A stretch of 64,000 bases of DNA, from positions 77,563 to 141,562 of the forward strand of contig CAYOWQ010000010.1 in NCBI GenBank assembly GCA_964407695.1, in the 5' to 3' direction. The translations under genes were made by a program, and so were the position numbers. Source of the stretch: CAYOWQ01 sp964407695 (GTDB lineage Bacteria > Planctomycetota > Phycisphaerae > Phycisphaerales > SM1A02). Every line of letters starts with the position of its first letter. Position 1 is the first letter of the stretch. This document shows positions 41,036 through 49,690 of this stretch, in pieces. Below the pieces are notes generated by a model. It saw only the letters and a program-made list of their open reading frames with translations. It made no database searches and was not told the DNA's origin.

Positions 41036-44000
41036 ATGAAGATTACTCGACGATTCACGCAGGCCAATCAGGATGTCTTCGAAGCCACGGAGTGGTCGAA
41101 GCGATCGTCCCGCATTTCGAATTCCGACGGCTCGACCGTCTTCGAGATGAAGGATGCGGAGATTCCCGCTTCATGGAGCCAGTTGGCGACCGACATCATC
41201 GTCAGCAAGTATTTCCGCAAGGCCGGCGTGCCCCAGCAGGATGGCGGCAAAGGCCCTGAGAAATCAGCGCGGCAGGTGATCCATCGCCTTGCCGGGTGCT
41301 GGCGCCACTGGGGCGAGAAGTTCAAGTACTTCAGCAAGCGCGATGGCCAGGTCTTTTACGATGAGATCTGCTTCATGATGCTGAACCAGATGGCAGCGCC
41401 GAACTCGCCGCAATGGTTCAACACCGGCCTGCACTTCGCCTATGGCATTTCCGGCCCCGCGCAGGGGCACTGGATCGCGGATCACGCCACCGGCCGCGTG
41501 CATCTTGCGAAAGATGCCTATACCCATCCGCAGCCCCACGCCTGCTTCATCCAGTCGATTTCCGACGACCTCGTGAATGAGGGCGGGATCATGGATCTCT
41601 GGGTGCGCGAGGCGCGGCTTTTCAAATACGGCTCGGGCACGGGCACGAATTTCTCCGCCCTTCGCGGCGAGAATGAGTCGCTCTCCGGCGGCGGCAAGTC
41701 GAGCGGCCTGATGAGCTTCCTGAAGATCGGCGACCGGGCGGCGGGCGCGATCAAGTCGGGCGGCACCACGCGGCGAGCGGCCAAGATGGTCTGCCTCGAT
41801 ATCGATCACCCTGACGTCGAAGCGTTCATCAACTGGAAGGTGCGCGAAGAGATCAAGGTGGCCGCGCTGGTCGAGGGGATGAAGCACCTCTCGCCCGAAT
41901 TGAAGGAACAGGCCAAGAAGCTGAATCTTTCGCTCGACTACGACTTCAATGGCGAAGCCTATTACACCGTTTCGGGGCAGAACTCGAACAACTCGGTTCG
42001 GCTGACGGATGCATTCTTCGACGCCGTGGATCGGGATGAGGACTGGACGCTGATCCGACGCACCGATCGCAAGCCGGGCAGGACGGTGAAGGCTCGCGAA
42101 CTCTGGCGACAGATCTGCGAGGCGGCGTGGCGCTGTGCCGACCCCGGCGTGCAATACGACACCACGATCAACGCCTGGCACACCTGCCCGAAGAGCGGCC
42201 GAATCAACGCCAGCAATCCGTGCAGCGAGTACATGTTCCTCGACAACACGGCGTGCAACCTGGCGTCGATCAACCTGCTGAAATTCTATGACTCCGAGGC
42301 GCGGACCTTCGATCTTGAGGGCTACGAGCATGCGATCAAGCTGTGGACGGTGGTGCTCGAGATCAGCGTGTTGATGGCCAGCTTTCCTTCGAAGGAGATT
42401 GCGGAGCTTTCGTGGAAGTTCCGCACGCTGGGGTTGGGTTTTGCCAACCTCGGGGCCATGTTGATGCAGGCGGGCATTCCCTACGACAGCGAGGAAGGCC
42501 GGGCGGTGTGTGGCGCGTTGTCGGCGATTCTGACAGGTCGCTCTTACGCGGCCAGTGCTGAACTGGCTGCGCAACTGGGGCCGTTCGCCGCGTTTGATGA
42601 GAATCGCGACGACATGCTGCGGGTGATTCGAAACCATCGTCGTGCAGCGCACGGGGGCGCTTCTGCCGGTGACCTGGGGCAGTACGAAAACCTCCGAATC
42701 AAGCCTGTGGCGATCAACCACACGGTGTTTACATCGCAGCGCGTCAACATGGCCAATGCATCGGAGATGCTGAAGCGGGCCATGGCCGCGTGGGATGATG
42801 CTCTTGAGCTCGGCGAGGAGCACGGTTATCGCAATGCGCAGGTCACGGTGATTGCTCCGACGGGCACGATCGGCCTGCTGATGGACTGCGACACGACGGG
42901 TGTGGAGCCGGATTTCGCACTGACGAAGTTCAAGAAGCTTGCCGGCGGCGGTTATTTCAAGATCGCCAACCAGTCGCTGCGGCCATCGTTGAAGGCCCTT
43001 GGATATTCCAAGGCGCAGACCGACGACATTCTTGAGTATGTCATGGGGTCGCTCAGTCTCGATGTGGCGATGCCCGAGATATGGCGCGGCGGCGAGGCCG
43101 GCACGACCTTCCGAGAATTCCTCGCGTCGAAAGGTTACACGCCGGAGGACCTGATTGCGGTTGAGAACAGCCTGCCCACGGTGTTTGAGATCGGCTTTGC
43201 GTTCTCAGCGTGGAGCATGCCGGAACGAGTCCTGCGCGAGGCCAAGATCGATCCTGCCAAGGCGAAGAGCGATCACCGTTTCAATGGCCTGCGGGCGCTT
43301 GGTCTATCGCGGCCGGTGATCGATGCCCTGAATCGAATGATCTGTGGAACCCAGACGATCGAAGGTGCTCCACATCTGAAGGATTCGCACCTTGCGGTCT
43401 TCGACTGCGCCAATCGGTGCGGCACGCTGGGCACGCGGTTCATCGCGCCCGAGGGCCACATCCGCATGATGGCGGCGGCTCAGCCGTTCATCTCCGGCGC
43501 GATCTCAAAGACGATCAATCTTCCGAACGAGGCCGGTGTGGACGACATCGCCGGGGCGTATCGGTTGAGTTGGGAGCTGGGGCTGAAGGCGAACGCGCTG
43601 TATCGAGACGGCTGCAAGCTGAGCCAGCCGCTTTCGACGAAGGCGGATGTCGACCTTGATGAGGATGAGGACTCGGAGGGTACGGAGTCTGCGCTGGGGG
43701 AAGTAGCGGCGGACGTGGTTCGGGCTGCGTCCGCGGTTGCGGGGACGACGGCTGCGACCTCGACCTCAATGACATCCTCCGGTGGCCGGACCCAAGGCGG
43801 CCGCCTTCCGGAAATGGATGAACCTGTAAGACCGCTTCCCGAGCCGGAGCCGCACTATGTTGAGCGGATTGTGGAGCGAATCATTGAACGGCCGATGCGC
43901 CGCCGCCTGCCGGATACGCGGGAATCGATCACGCACAAGTTCAATGTGGCCGGGCACGAGGGCTATCTCATCGTCGGCCTCTATGAGGATGGCCGACCTG

Positions 44001-44653
44001 GCGAATTGTTCATCACCATGGCCAAGGAGGGCTCGACCATCGGCGGTCTGATGGATTCGCTGGGCACGGCGATTTCGGTGGCGTTGCAGTACGGTGTTCC
44101 GGTTCAGAGTCTCGTCAACAAGTTCGCGCATCAGCGGTTCGAGCCGATGGGAATGACGGCCAATGCCGACATTCCCTTCGCGAAGAGCCTCGTGGATTAC
44201 ATTTTCAGATGGTTCGGCATGCAGTTCATTCCGGGATATCGCGAGGCCAACGCGCCGCAGCGCAGCGCGTTGGGAGTTCAGGATGAAACGTTGCACATCA
44301 AGGAGGATGCGTCATGGAAAGATGTCGCGAGAGTTTCCAAAGAGTCTGGGACCGGGTCGCGTCTGGGTGGGGTCGGATCGTCGACCTCGGACCCCGAGGA
44401 CGCGGACTGTTCAGATTCGGCTGGTTCCGGCCCGGCGAAGACCGGCGTACGCGCGTCGAGTTCGATGACGGCGGTCTACATGGAAGAGACGGTCACGGTC
44501 GAGTCGAAGGCTGGAGCACGGAACGTGCTGGATCAATCGAATGCCGCACTGATGGGCGATGCGCCCGCGTGTGATGTGTGCGGGTCGATCACGGTTCGAA
44601 ACGGCACCTGCTACAAGTGCCTGAATTGTGGAAATTCCATGGGTTGCTCGTGA
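41036..44653 (+). CDS. nrdJ: Vitamin B12-dependent (class II) ribonucleotide reductase
   Basis: A 1205-residue enzyme from the ATG at 41036 (a GTG at 40967 adds a non-conserved extension). M-K-I-T-R-R-F-T begins as in other NrdJ proteins. The glycyl-independent barrel motifs are present: N-P-C-S-E-Y-M-F (active-site Cys and Glu), P-T-G-T-I-G, and the dithiol partner C-A-D-P-G-V-Q-Y. A C-terminal zinc-type tail C-D-V-C, C-Y-K-C, C-G-N carries the re-reducing cysteines. It reduces ribonucleotides with adenosylcobalamin and works with or without oxygen. An acidic, Ala/Thr/Ser-rich linker (about 880-945) separates the barrel from a TSCPD-type domain. Confidence 0.95.
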   Translation: MKITRRFTQANQDVFEATEWSKRSSRISNSDGSTVFEMKDAEIPASWSQLATDIIVSKYFRKAGVPQQDGGKGPEKSARQVIHRLAGCWRHWGEKFKYFSKRDGQVFYDEICFMMLNQMAAPNSPQWFNTGLHFAYGISGPAQGHWIADHATGRVHLAKDAYTHPQPHACFIQSISDDLVNEGGIMDLWVREARLFKYGSGTGTNFSALRGENESLSGGGKSSGLMSFLKIGDRAAGAIKSGGTTRRAAKMVCLDIDHPDVEAFINWKVREEIKVAALVEGMKHLSPELKEQAKKLNLSLDYDFNGEAYYTVSGQNSNNSVRLTDAFFDAVDRDEDWTLIRRTDRKPGRTVKARELWRQICEAAWRCADPGVQYDTTINAWHTCPKSGRINASNPCSEYMFLDNTACNLASINLLKFYDSEARTFDLEGYEHAIKLWTVVLEISVLMASFPSKEIAELSWKFRTLGLGFANLGAMLMQAGIPYDSEEGRAVCGALSAILTGRSYAASAELAAQLGPFAAFDENRDDMLRVIRNHRRAAHGGASAGDLGQYENLRIKPVAINHTVFTSQRVNMANASEMLKRAMAAWDDALELGEEHGYRNAQVTVIAPTGTIGLLMDCDTTGVEPDFALTKFKKLAGGGYFKIANQSLRPSLKALGYSKAQTDDILEYVMGSLSLDVAMPEIWRGGEAGTTFREFLASKGYTPEDLIAVENSLPTVFEIGFAFSAWSMPERVLREAKIDPAKAKSDHRFNGLRALGLSRPVIDALNRMICGTQTIEGAPHLKDSHLAVFDCANRCGTLGTRFIAPEGHIRMMAAAQPFISGAISKTINLPNEAGVDDIAGAYRLSWELGLKANALYRDGCKLSQPLSTKADVDLDEDEDSEGTESALGEVAADVVRAASAVAGTTAATSTSMTSSGGRTQGGRLPEMDEPVRPLPEPEPHYVERIVERIIERPMRRRLPDTRESITHKFNVAGHEGYLIVGLYEDGRPGELFITMAKEGSTIGGLMDSLGTAISVALQYGVPVQSLVNKFAHQRFEPMGMTANADIPFAKSLVDYIFRWFGMQFIPGYREANAPQRSALGVQDETLHIKEDASWKDVARVSKESGTGSRLGGVGSSTSDPEDADCSDSAGSGPAKTGVRASSSMTAVYMEETVTVESKAGARNVLDQSNAALMGDAPACDVCGSITVRNGTCYKCLNCGNSMGCS

Positions 44654-45081
44654 ATGAGACGCGGGCGAAGGCTGAGGCCGACTTCGCTCGATGGTGCTCG
44701 CGGCCTTGACAATTGAGTTGACCAGGCGTCCGGCGGCGTATCTCCGACTGCCGCCCGGACGCCCTCCTCCAGCGATGGGGGCGGACTGCGACCTGAAGGA
44801 CTTACCGGTCGGCGAGTGGATGGACCCTTCTTGCACGGTCGGGCTCGCAGGGATTGACAGGGCCCGCCCCCCGCACTTGCTGCGGGGTGGCCGCTTCGGC
44901 CAGCCGCCCCCCATCGCGCTTTGGCTTCCGGACAGGAGGCGACCTGCTCCCCCTGGAGGCTCTCGAGCCTCTTTCTTCCCTCCCCCTCGATGCGATACCC
45001 ACCATTGCGTCGAGGGCTTTTTTTGGATTGGTTTCGTCGCGCGAATTGTCGTGCGGGTACCCAGGCTGATAGGCTGTCGGC
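44654..45081. other. Structured intergenic region, possible small RNA
   Basis: 428 bases with several GC-rich hairpins on the plus strand: CCCCGCA-N5-TGCGGGG (from about 44869), GGCC-N5-GGCC just after it, GAGGCT-CTCG-AGCCTC at 44956-44971 followed by TTTCTT, and a strong terminator at 44984-45024. No protein-like frame spans it. SRP RNA, tmRNA and RNase P signatures were sought and not found. It could be the nrdJ 3' region plus an unassigned small RNA. Confidence 0.4.
44984..45024 (+). terminator. Strong intrinsic terminator
   Basis: CCCTCGATGC (44984-44993) pairs with GCGTCGAGGG (45007-45016), one G-T pair, with three further inner pairs, followed by CTTTTTTT. A second weaker hairpin (44956-44977) with TTTCTT precedes it by six bases. 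It ends the nrdJ transcript or a small RNA before the Dabb gene. Confidence 0.88.
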
Positions 45082-45471
45082 ATGTTTCGAGCATCCTTGT
45101 GTGCGGCGGCGTGCACCACCCTTCTCGCCGCATGCGTTTCCAATCCGATCGTGCCCGTGCGAACCGCGCGGATCAATCACATCGTCTTCGTGAAGTTGAA
45201 CGATCCCGGTCAGGCCTCGGCGCTGGTCGCCGATGCGAATGCAACATTGGGGCGTCTGCCATCGCTGATCAATTATTCCGCAGGTCCGCATTTCGACATG
45301 GGACGCGCGGAGGTGCTGTATGACTATGACGTGGCGATGACAATGGGATTTCAGACGCCGGAGGCCTATCGGGCCTATATCAATAATCCTGAGCATCAGG
45401 CCTTCGTGGATCGGTGGCGGCCCCTCTGCGAATGGATCCAGATTCGCGACATGATTGACGAGACACCCTGA
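45082..45471 (+). CDS. Lipoprotein with stress-responsive A/B barrel (Dabb) domain
   Basis: A 129-residue protein. The N-terminus is a lipoprotein signal with lipobox L-L-A-A-C (Cys18). The remainder is a dimeric alpha+beta barrel of the Dabb family: I-N-H-I-V-F-V-K-L, then A-M-T-M-G-F-Q-T-P-E-A-Y-R-A-Y and H-Q-A-F-V-D. Dabb proteins are usually cytoplasmic small-molecule or stress proteins, so lipid anchoring is worth noting. The btpA-like gene follows five bases later. Confidence 0.83.
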   Translation: MFRASLCAAACTTLLAACVSNPIVPVRTARINHIVFVKLNDPGQASALVADANATLGRLPSLINYSAGPHFDMGRAEVLYDYDVAMTMGFQTPEAYRAYINNPEHQAFVDRWRPLCEWIQIRDMIDETP

Positions 45472-45476
45472 GCCCC

Positions 45477-46280
45477 ATGTCGGACTCGATCTTTGAACGC
45501 GGCTCGATCATCGGCATGGTGCATGTCGCAGCCCTGCCCGGAACGCCTCGGCACAAACTTCTGGTGGATCGCATCGTTGAAGAGGCGGTGGAGGAAGCTC
45601 GACTGCTTGCGGCCGCGGGTTTTGACGGCGTTCTCATCGAGAACATGCACGACGTGCCCTATCTGAGACGCGATGTCGGGCCGGAGGTCGTGGCGTGCAT
45701 GACGAGGATCGCGACAGAGGTGCGAACGGCGGTCAAGGTCAGGGTTGGAATCCAGATTCTTGCGGGTGCCAATGCGGCTTCATTGGCGGTGGCACATGCG
45801 ACGGGCCTGGACTTCATTCGTGCCGAGGGCTTCGTCTTTGCGTCGATTGCCGACGAGGGGCTGATCGCCGATGCGGATGCCGGCCCGCTGCTTCGCTATC
45901 GTCGGGCCATCGGGGCTGATCAGGTGAAGGTGTTCGCCGATATCAAGAAGAAGCATTCAGCACACGCCATCACTGCGGACGTTTCGATCGCGGAAACCGC
46001 CAGTGGGGCGGAGTTCTTCGGCGCCGACGGCGTCGTGGTGACCGGGGCTTCGACAAGCGATCCTGCCGATCTTGACGACCTCCGCCGCGTGCGAGGGAGC
46101 GTCGACATTCCAGTCTTCGTTGGATCGGGCGCCACGCCCGAGCAGTTGCCAGCTCTGTTCGCCCAGGCTGAAGTCGTGATCGTCGGTTCCTGGATCAAGC
46201 GCAACGGTCATTGGGCTGAACCCATTGATCCCGTGCGGGCGGCGGAGTTTCGGCGTGCTGCAATCCGGGCCGTCGCATGA
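45477..46280 (+). CDS. BtpA/SgcQ family TIM-barrel protein
   Basis: A 267-residue protein. G-M-V-H-V-A-A-L-P-G-T-P and G-F-D-G-V-L-I-E-N-M-H-D-V-P-Y are the family hallmarks near the N-terminus; D-F-I-R-A-E-G-F and V-F-V-G-S-G-A follow. BtpA was first linked to photosystem I stability in cyanobacteria; in heterotrophs the function is unknown and SgcQ is a putative sugar-related enzyme. It lies five bases after the Dabb lipoprotein gene and 28 before the aminotransferase gene. The cellular role here remains open. Confidence 0.87.
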   Translation: MSDSIFERGSIIGMVHVAALPGTPRHKLLVDRIVEEAVEEARLLAAAGFDGVLIENMHDVPYLRRDVGPEVVACMTRIATEVRTAVKVRVGIQILAGANAASLAVAHATGLDFIRAEGFVFASIADEGLIADADAGPLLRYRRAIGADQVKVFADIKKKHSAHAITADVSIAETASGAEFFGADGVVVTGASTSDPADLDDLRRVRGSVDIPVFVGSGATPEQLPALFAQAEVVIVGSWIKRNGHWAEPIDPVRAAEFRRAAIRAVA

Positions 46281-46308
46281 TTTGCGGAAACGAACCTAAA
46301 CTACGCGC

Positions 46309-47196
46309 ATGAAGGTCTGGCTGAATGGCTGTGTCGTTCCGAGAGAATCGGCGCTGGTAAGCGTTTTCGATCGCGGCTATCTGTTTGGAGACGGGGTCTA
46401 TGAGGTACTTCGATACTTCAACGGGCGCCCTCTGGATATGGAGGCTCACGTTCGGCGGCTGGAGCGGAGCCTGGCTCTGGCACGAATGACGGGCTTCGAC
46501 GCTCGGAGCATCGAATCGATCGGCACAGCACTGCTGGAGGCCAATGAGATCTCGGAGGCGTCGTTCTACGTCCAGGTGACCCGCGGCGTTTCTGGCGATC
46601 GAAGCCACATTCCCCCGGCGGGAATTCGGCCGGGGTGTTTTGCCTATGTCTCAGCGGCCCCGCCATTGGGCGACATGAAACGACCGGACGCCCTCCGTGC
46701 TGCGGTCATGGAGGATCCTCGATGGAGGCTCTGTTCAATCAAGACGACGAGCCTCATGGGCAACGTGATGTGCATGATGGCGGCGGCGGAGGTCGATGCG
46801 GATGAAGCCATACTGCATCGCGGCGGGCATGTGGGTGAGGGAAGTCACACCAATGTTTTTCTTGTGAGGGACGGCGTGCTCGCGACAACACCTTTGGATG
46901 ATGACCCCCCGATCCTTCACGGTGTGGCGCGGATCATGGTCCTGGAAGCCGCACGGAAGTCGGGAGTTTCCGTTGAGATACGCCCAATCGGCGTGGAGGA
47001 ACTTCCCCGCGCGGACGAAGTCTTCATCACGTCGAGTCGCAAGATCGTGGCGGCGATCGTCGCTCTGGATGGAGCGCCGCTGGGCGACGGCTCGCCCGGT
47101 CCGGTGACGACCTCGATGTTTGAAGCCTGTCGAATGGAAATTGCCAGGCGAACCGGCGCTGCATTGGAGCGGTGCCCCGCGGGAGCCGCGTCATGA
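46309..47196 (+). CDS. Class IV aminotransferase, D-amino-acid aminotransferase-like
   Basis: A 295-residue PLP enzyme of fold type IV. F-G-D-G-V-Y-E-V at 26-33 is typical of D-alanine aminotransferases. The Schiff-base Lys is K145 (C-S-I-K-T-T-S-L-M-G-N), and E-G-S-H-T-N-V-F with T-S-S-R-K-I follow. It likely interconverts D-Ala and D-Glu for peptidoglycan, although aminodeoxychorismate lyase and branched-chain aminotransferase share the fold. The stop overlaps the coaX start (ATGA). Confidence 0.85.
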   Translation: MKVWLNGCVVPRESALVSVFDRGYLFGDGVYEVLRYFNGRPLDMEAHVRRLERSLALARMTGFDARSIESIGTALLEANEISEASFYVQVTRGVSGDRSHIPPAGIRPGCFAYVSAAPPLGDMKRPDALRAAVMEDPRWRLCSIKTTSLMGNVMCMMAAAEVDADEAILHRGGHVGEGSHTNVFLVRDGVLATTPLDDDPPILHGVARIMVLEAARKSGVSVEIRPIGVEELPRADEVFITSSRKIVAAIVALDGAPLGDGSPGPVTTSMFEACRMEIARRTGAALERCPAGAAS

Positions 47197-47990
47197 ACGG
47201 TGCGACATGCGTTGCGATCAGCGTTGGCAATACTCGAACACAGCTCGGTCTCTTTGAAGACGGAAAGCTGGTGCGCTCATCGCGGCTGGCCAACGATGAC
47301 CTGGACGCCGTGCTCAGTACGGCCCGACTCATGATCGAGGAATCCGGCGAATCAGAGGCTGTTGTGGCCCTGGGCAGCGTGAACGACCGCGTTGCGGACG
47401 ACCTGAAAGGACGAATTGAGTCCACGACGACCGCGTCGGTGAGCCGAGTCGGCGATGATCTGGCGATTCCCATCGGCGAGTCGCTCGATCCGGAGACATT
47501 AACTGGAATTGACCGACTCTTGAACGCGGCGGCGGCCTATGACCGTCTGAAGCAAGCATGCGTCATCGTGGATGCCGGCACCGCCGTGACCGTCGACTTC
47601 GTCGACGGCGAGGGCGTGTTTCAGGGCGGGGCCATTGCGCCGGGCGTTTCGATGCAGCTTCGATCCCTGCATGAAGGGACTGAAGCGCTGCCTCTGATCG
47701 AGGCCGCATCGCCCGATCCGGACGCCTTCGGCCGGAACACCCGCCAGGCGATTCTCAATGGCGTTCTCTATGGCCTGCGCGGACTTGTCTGGAAGCTGGT
47801 GGAGCGGTACGCCGAAGCGTATGGGGCGTTTCCGACGGTAATTGCCACGGGTGGCGATGCAGCGCTGCTGTTTGAGGGCGATGAGTTGGTGAACCGCATC
47901 GTTCCGGACCTGACGCTCATGGGAATCGAGGTGGCGGTGCGTCAAGCCATCGGAGGCGATGCGTCAGAGACGGACGCGTCCGCCACATGA
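47193..47990 (+). CDS. coaX: Type III pantothenate kinase
   Basis: A 265-residue enzyme from the ATG at 47193, which overlaps the aminotransferase stop by four bases. A-I-S-V-G-N-T-R-T-Q-L-G at the N-terminus is the phosphate-binding loop of the ASKHA fold, G-I-D-R-L-L-N-A-A-A-A and V-D-A-G-T-A-V-T-V-D-F follow, and A-T-G-G-D-A gives the adenosine motif. It phosphorylates pantothenate, the first step of CoA synthesis. The stop overlaps the GTPase start by four bases. Confidence 0.94.
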   Translation: MNGATCVAISVGNTRTQLGLFEDGKLVRSSRLANDDLDAVLSTARLMIEESGESEAVVALGSVNDRVADDLKGRIESTTTASVSRVGDDLAIPIGESLDPETLTGIDRLLNAAAAYDRLKQACVIVDAGTAVTVDFVDGEGVFQGGAIAPGVSMQLRSLHEGTEALPLIEAASPDPDAFGRNTRQAILNGVLYGLRGLVWKLVERYAEAYGAFPTVIATGGDAALLFEGDELVNRIVPDLTLMGIEVAVRQAIGGDASETDASAT

Positions 47991-48970
47991 CGCGGGCGAT
48001 TGAAATCAGCGTGTCGAAATCAACGGGGAACGTTCCGGGGGCGGTGGGAATTCTCGAACTCGCGGGCGATCTCGAGGCCCTGATTCCGAAGTTGTGCGGA
48101 TCGAAGCCGCTTGCGACCGGAACGCACCGATTGATTGACGTTGCGGGGATTGACGAGTGTGTTCTGGCCCGGCCAACGGAGCGGTTGATGTTGCTGATGC
48201 CGCATGGCGGTCCGCGGGTGATGCGACAGATCATGGAGCATCTGGAAGGCCTTGGCGCCAGGATGAATGCGGACGCTCTTTCACCGTTGGATCGGTTTCC
48301 AGAAGCCGCCGATGACATCGAGGCGATCATGCTGGAGGTCCTGGCAACAGCGGCCAGTCCTTTGGCGATCGATCTCCTCCTGGATCAGCCCCAGCGCTGG
48401 CGAGTCACGAAATGCCTGACTCCCGAAGATCGGGCTCGATCAACCCGATTGAACCGACTGTTGCGGCCGCCGCGAGTGGCAGTGGTCGGACGGGCGAACG
48501 TGGGTAAGAGCACCTTGAGCAACCGACTCATCGGTCGAACGATGTCACTTGAAGCCGACATGCCGGGGACGACGCGGGACTACACCACGGGCATGATCGA
48601 CCTGAAGGGATGTGTGGTGCAATGGTTCGACACGCCGGGCATTCGTGAAACCCACGATGAGATTGAACGCTCCGCGATCAGACTCGCGTCCAGTCTCATC
48701 GCCGGCGCTGACTTGCTCATCGCCATGGCGGACGAATCGGGCGATTGGCCGGACTTGCCCAGGGAACCGGACCTTCGCGTCGCGAACAAGATTGATCTTC
48801 GAACGGAGCCCGTTCCCGAATCGCACCTTGGGATCAGCGCGCAGACGGGGACAGGAATCGAGCAACTCGTCGAATCGGTCGTCGAGTTTCTTGTGCCGAA
48901 AGCCGACCGGATGCACCCCGGGCCCTGGCTCTTTGATGACCGATTGCTCAGCTCCTGCTCATTCAGGTGA
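47987..48970 (+). CDS. Short MnmE/TrmE-like GTPase
   Basis: A 327-residue protein. The N-terminal 95 residues align with the tetrahydrofolate-binding TrmE_N domain (G-A-V-G-I-L-E-L-A-G, M-P-H-G-G-P-R-V-M). The G domain has P-loop G-R-A-N-V-G-K-S (168-175), switch I T-T-R-D (195-198), D-T-P-G (215-218) and N-K-I-D (267-270), with the MnmE-like I-R-E-T-H-D-E-I-E. MnmE is about 450 residues; here the helical domain is short and the C-terminal C-x-G-K catalytic tail is missing. It may be a paralogue without the tRNA-modifying activity. It overlaps coaX by four bases and the convergent cyclophilin gene by 12. Confidence 0.8.
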   Translation: MTRAIEISVSKSTGNVPGAVGILELAGDLEALIPKLCGSKPLATGTHRLIDVAGIDECVLARPTERLMLLMPHGGPRVMRQIMEHLEGLGARMNADALSPLDRFPEAADDIEAIMLEVLATAASPLAIDLLLDQPQRWRVTKCLTPEDRARSTRLNRLLRPPRVAVVGRANVGKSTLSNRLIGRTMSLEADMPGTTRDYTTGMIDLKGCVVQWFDTPGIRETHDEIERSAIRLASSLIAGADLLIAMADESGDWPDLPREPDLRVANKIDLRTEPVPESHLGISAQTGTGIEQLVESVVEFLVPKADRMHPGPWLFDDRLLSSCSFR

Positions 48971-49681
48971 CTTGCGAAGGAGCGGAGACCCCGGCGACTC
49001 TTCCTTTTCCGTGGCGGCGTGGGGATCTTCAAGGACTGCATTCCATTCCTTGATCTGCTTCTCGTATCGCTCGAAGAGCGGAGCGGGGTCGCCATCGATC
49101 GTGACCTTCTTGAGCGAGTCGCCCTCCTCCAGCCGGTTCACGACCTCCTGCCCGGAAACGACCTGGCCGAAGATCGCGAAGTCGAGATTCCATCGATCTT
49201 GTTCCTTGATGGTGATGAAGAACTGCGATCCGTGCGAACGCGAATTGACGGTGTCTTTCTCCTTCAGCATCGCCACGCGACCGGGCCCGTCGAATTTGAA
49301 GATTGGACGTAGTTCACGCTTGATGGAGTATCCGGGATCGTAGAAGAGCGTTCCGGAGGGGCTTCCGGCCACTCGAACAACGCGCGACTTGCCGGTCCAG
49401 ATGGTGTTGTCGTAGAAGCCGCGCCGGGCGAGATTGCAGAAGTTGGCGACAGAGATCGGGGTCTCGTGAACATGGAGCTCGACTCGGATTTGTCCCTTGT
49501 CAGTCTCGATGACGGCGAAGAGGGGGCCTTGGGCGTCCTGGTGCGGCTCGGAGTGCGGCTGCGTTGCCGCAGGCGACGAGCCTCCATCGGCGGCCGACAT
49601 GGGCATTGAACCCGCCGGACTCATCGCCAATGCCACACCGATCAGACACAGCCAGATCAGGATGAGATGATGTCGTCGCAT
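48959..49681 (-). CDS. Exported cyclophilin-type peptidyl-prolyl isomerase
   Basis: A 240-residue protein. A signal peptide (L-I-L-I-W-L-C-L-I-G-V-A-L-A) and a Ser/Pro/His linker (about 25-50) precede the cyclophilin domain. The signature H-G-S-Q-F-F-I-T is intact, and V-V-R-V-A-G-S in the place of F-H-R-V-I-P-G keeps the catalytic Arg. It should catalyse proline isomerisation during folding of exported proteins. It lies nine bases after gcvP on the same strand. A charged C-terminal tail (about 25 residues) is disordered. Confidence 0.86.
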   Translation of the reverse strand: MRRHHLILIWLCLIGVALAMSPAGSMPMSAADGGSSPAATQPHSEPHQDAQGPLFAVIETDKGQIRVELHVHETPISVANFCNLARRGFYDNTIWTGKSRVVRVAGSPSGTLFYDPGYSIKRELRPIFKFDGPGRVAMLKEKDTVNSRSHGSQFFITIKEQDRWNLDFAIFGQVVSGQEVVNRLEEGDSLKKVTIDGDPAPLFERYEKQIKEWNAVLEDPHAATEKEESPGSPLLRKSPE

Positions 49682-49690
49682 CTGCCGCTC

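Noticed and set aside
41264..42823. A 519-codon open frame antisense to nrdJ
   Set aside because: nrdJ is certain on the plus strand; the antisense product is Arg/Leu/Val-rich with no recognisable motif and no ribosome site.
44933..44952. Resemblance to a B12-riboswitch box (ACAGGAGGCGACCTGCT)
   Set aside because: The rest of the conserved cobalamin core was not found, and the following gene has no link to B12.
44691..45323. A 210-codon frame through the nrdJ downstream region
   Set aside because: It crosses two terminators and overlaps the Dabb lipoprotein in another frame; composition is Pro/Arg-rich noise.
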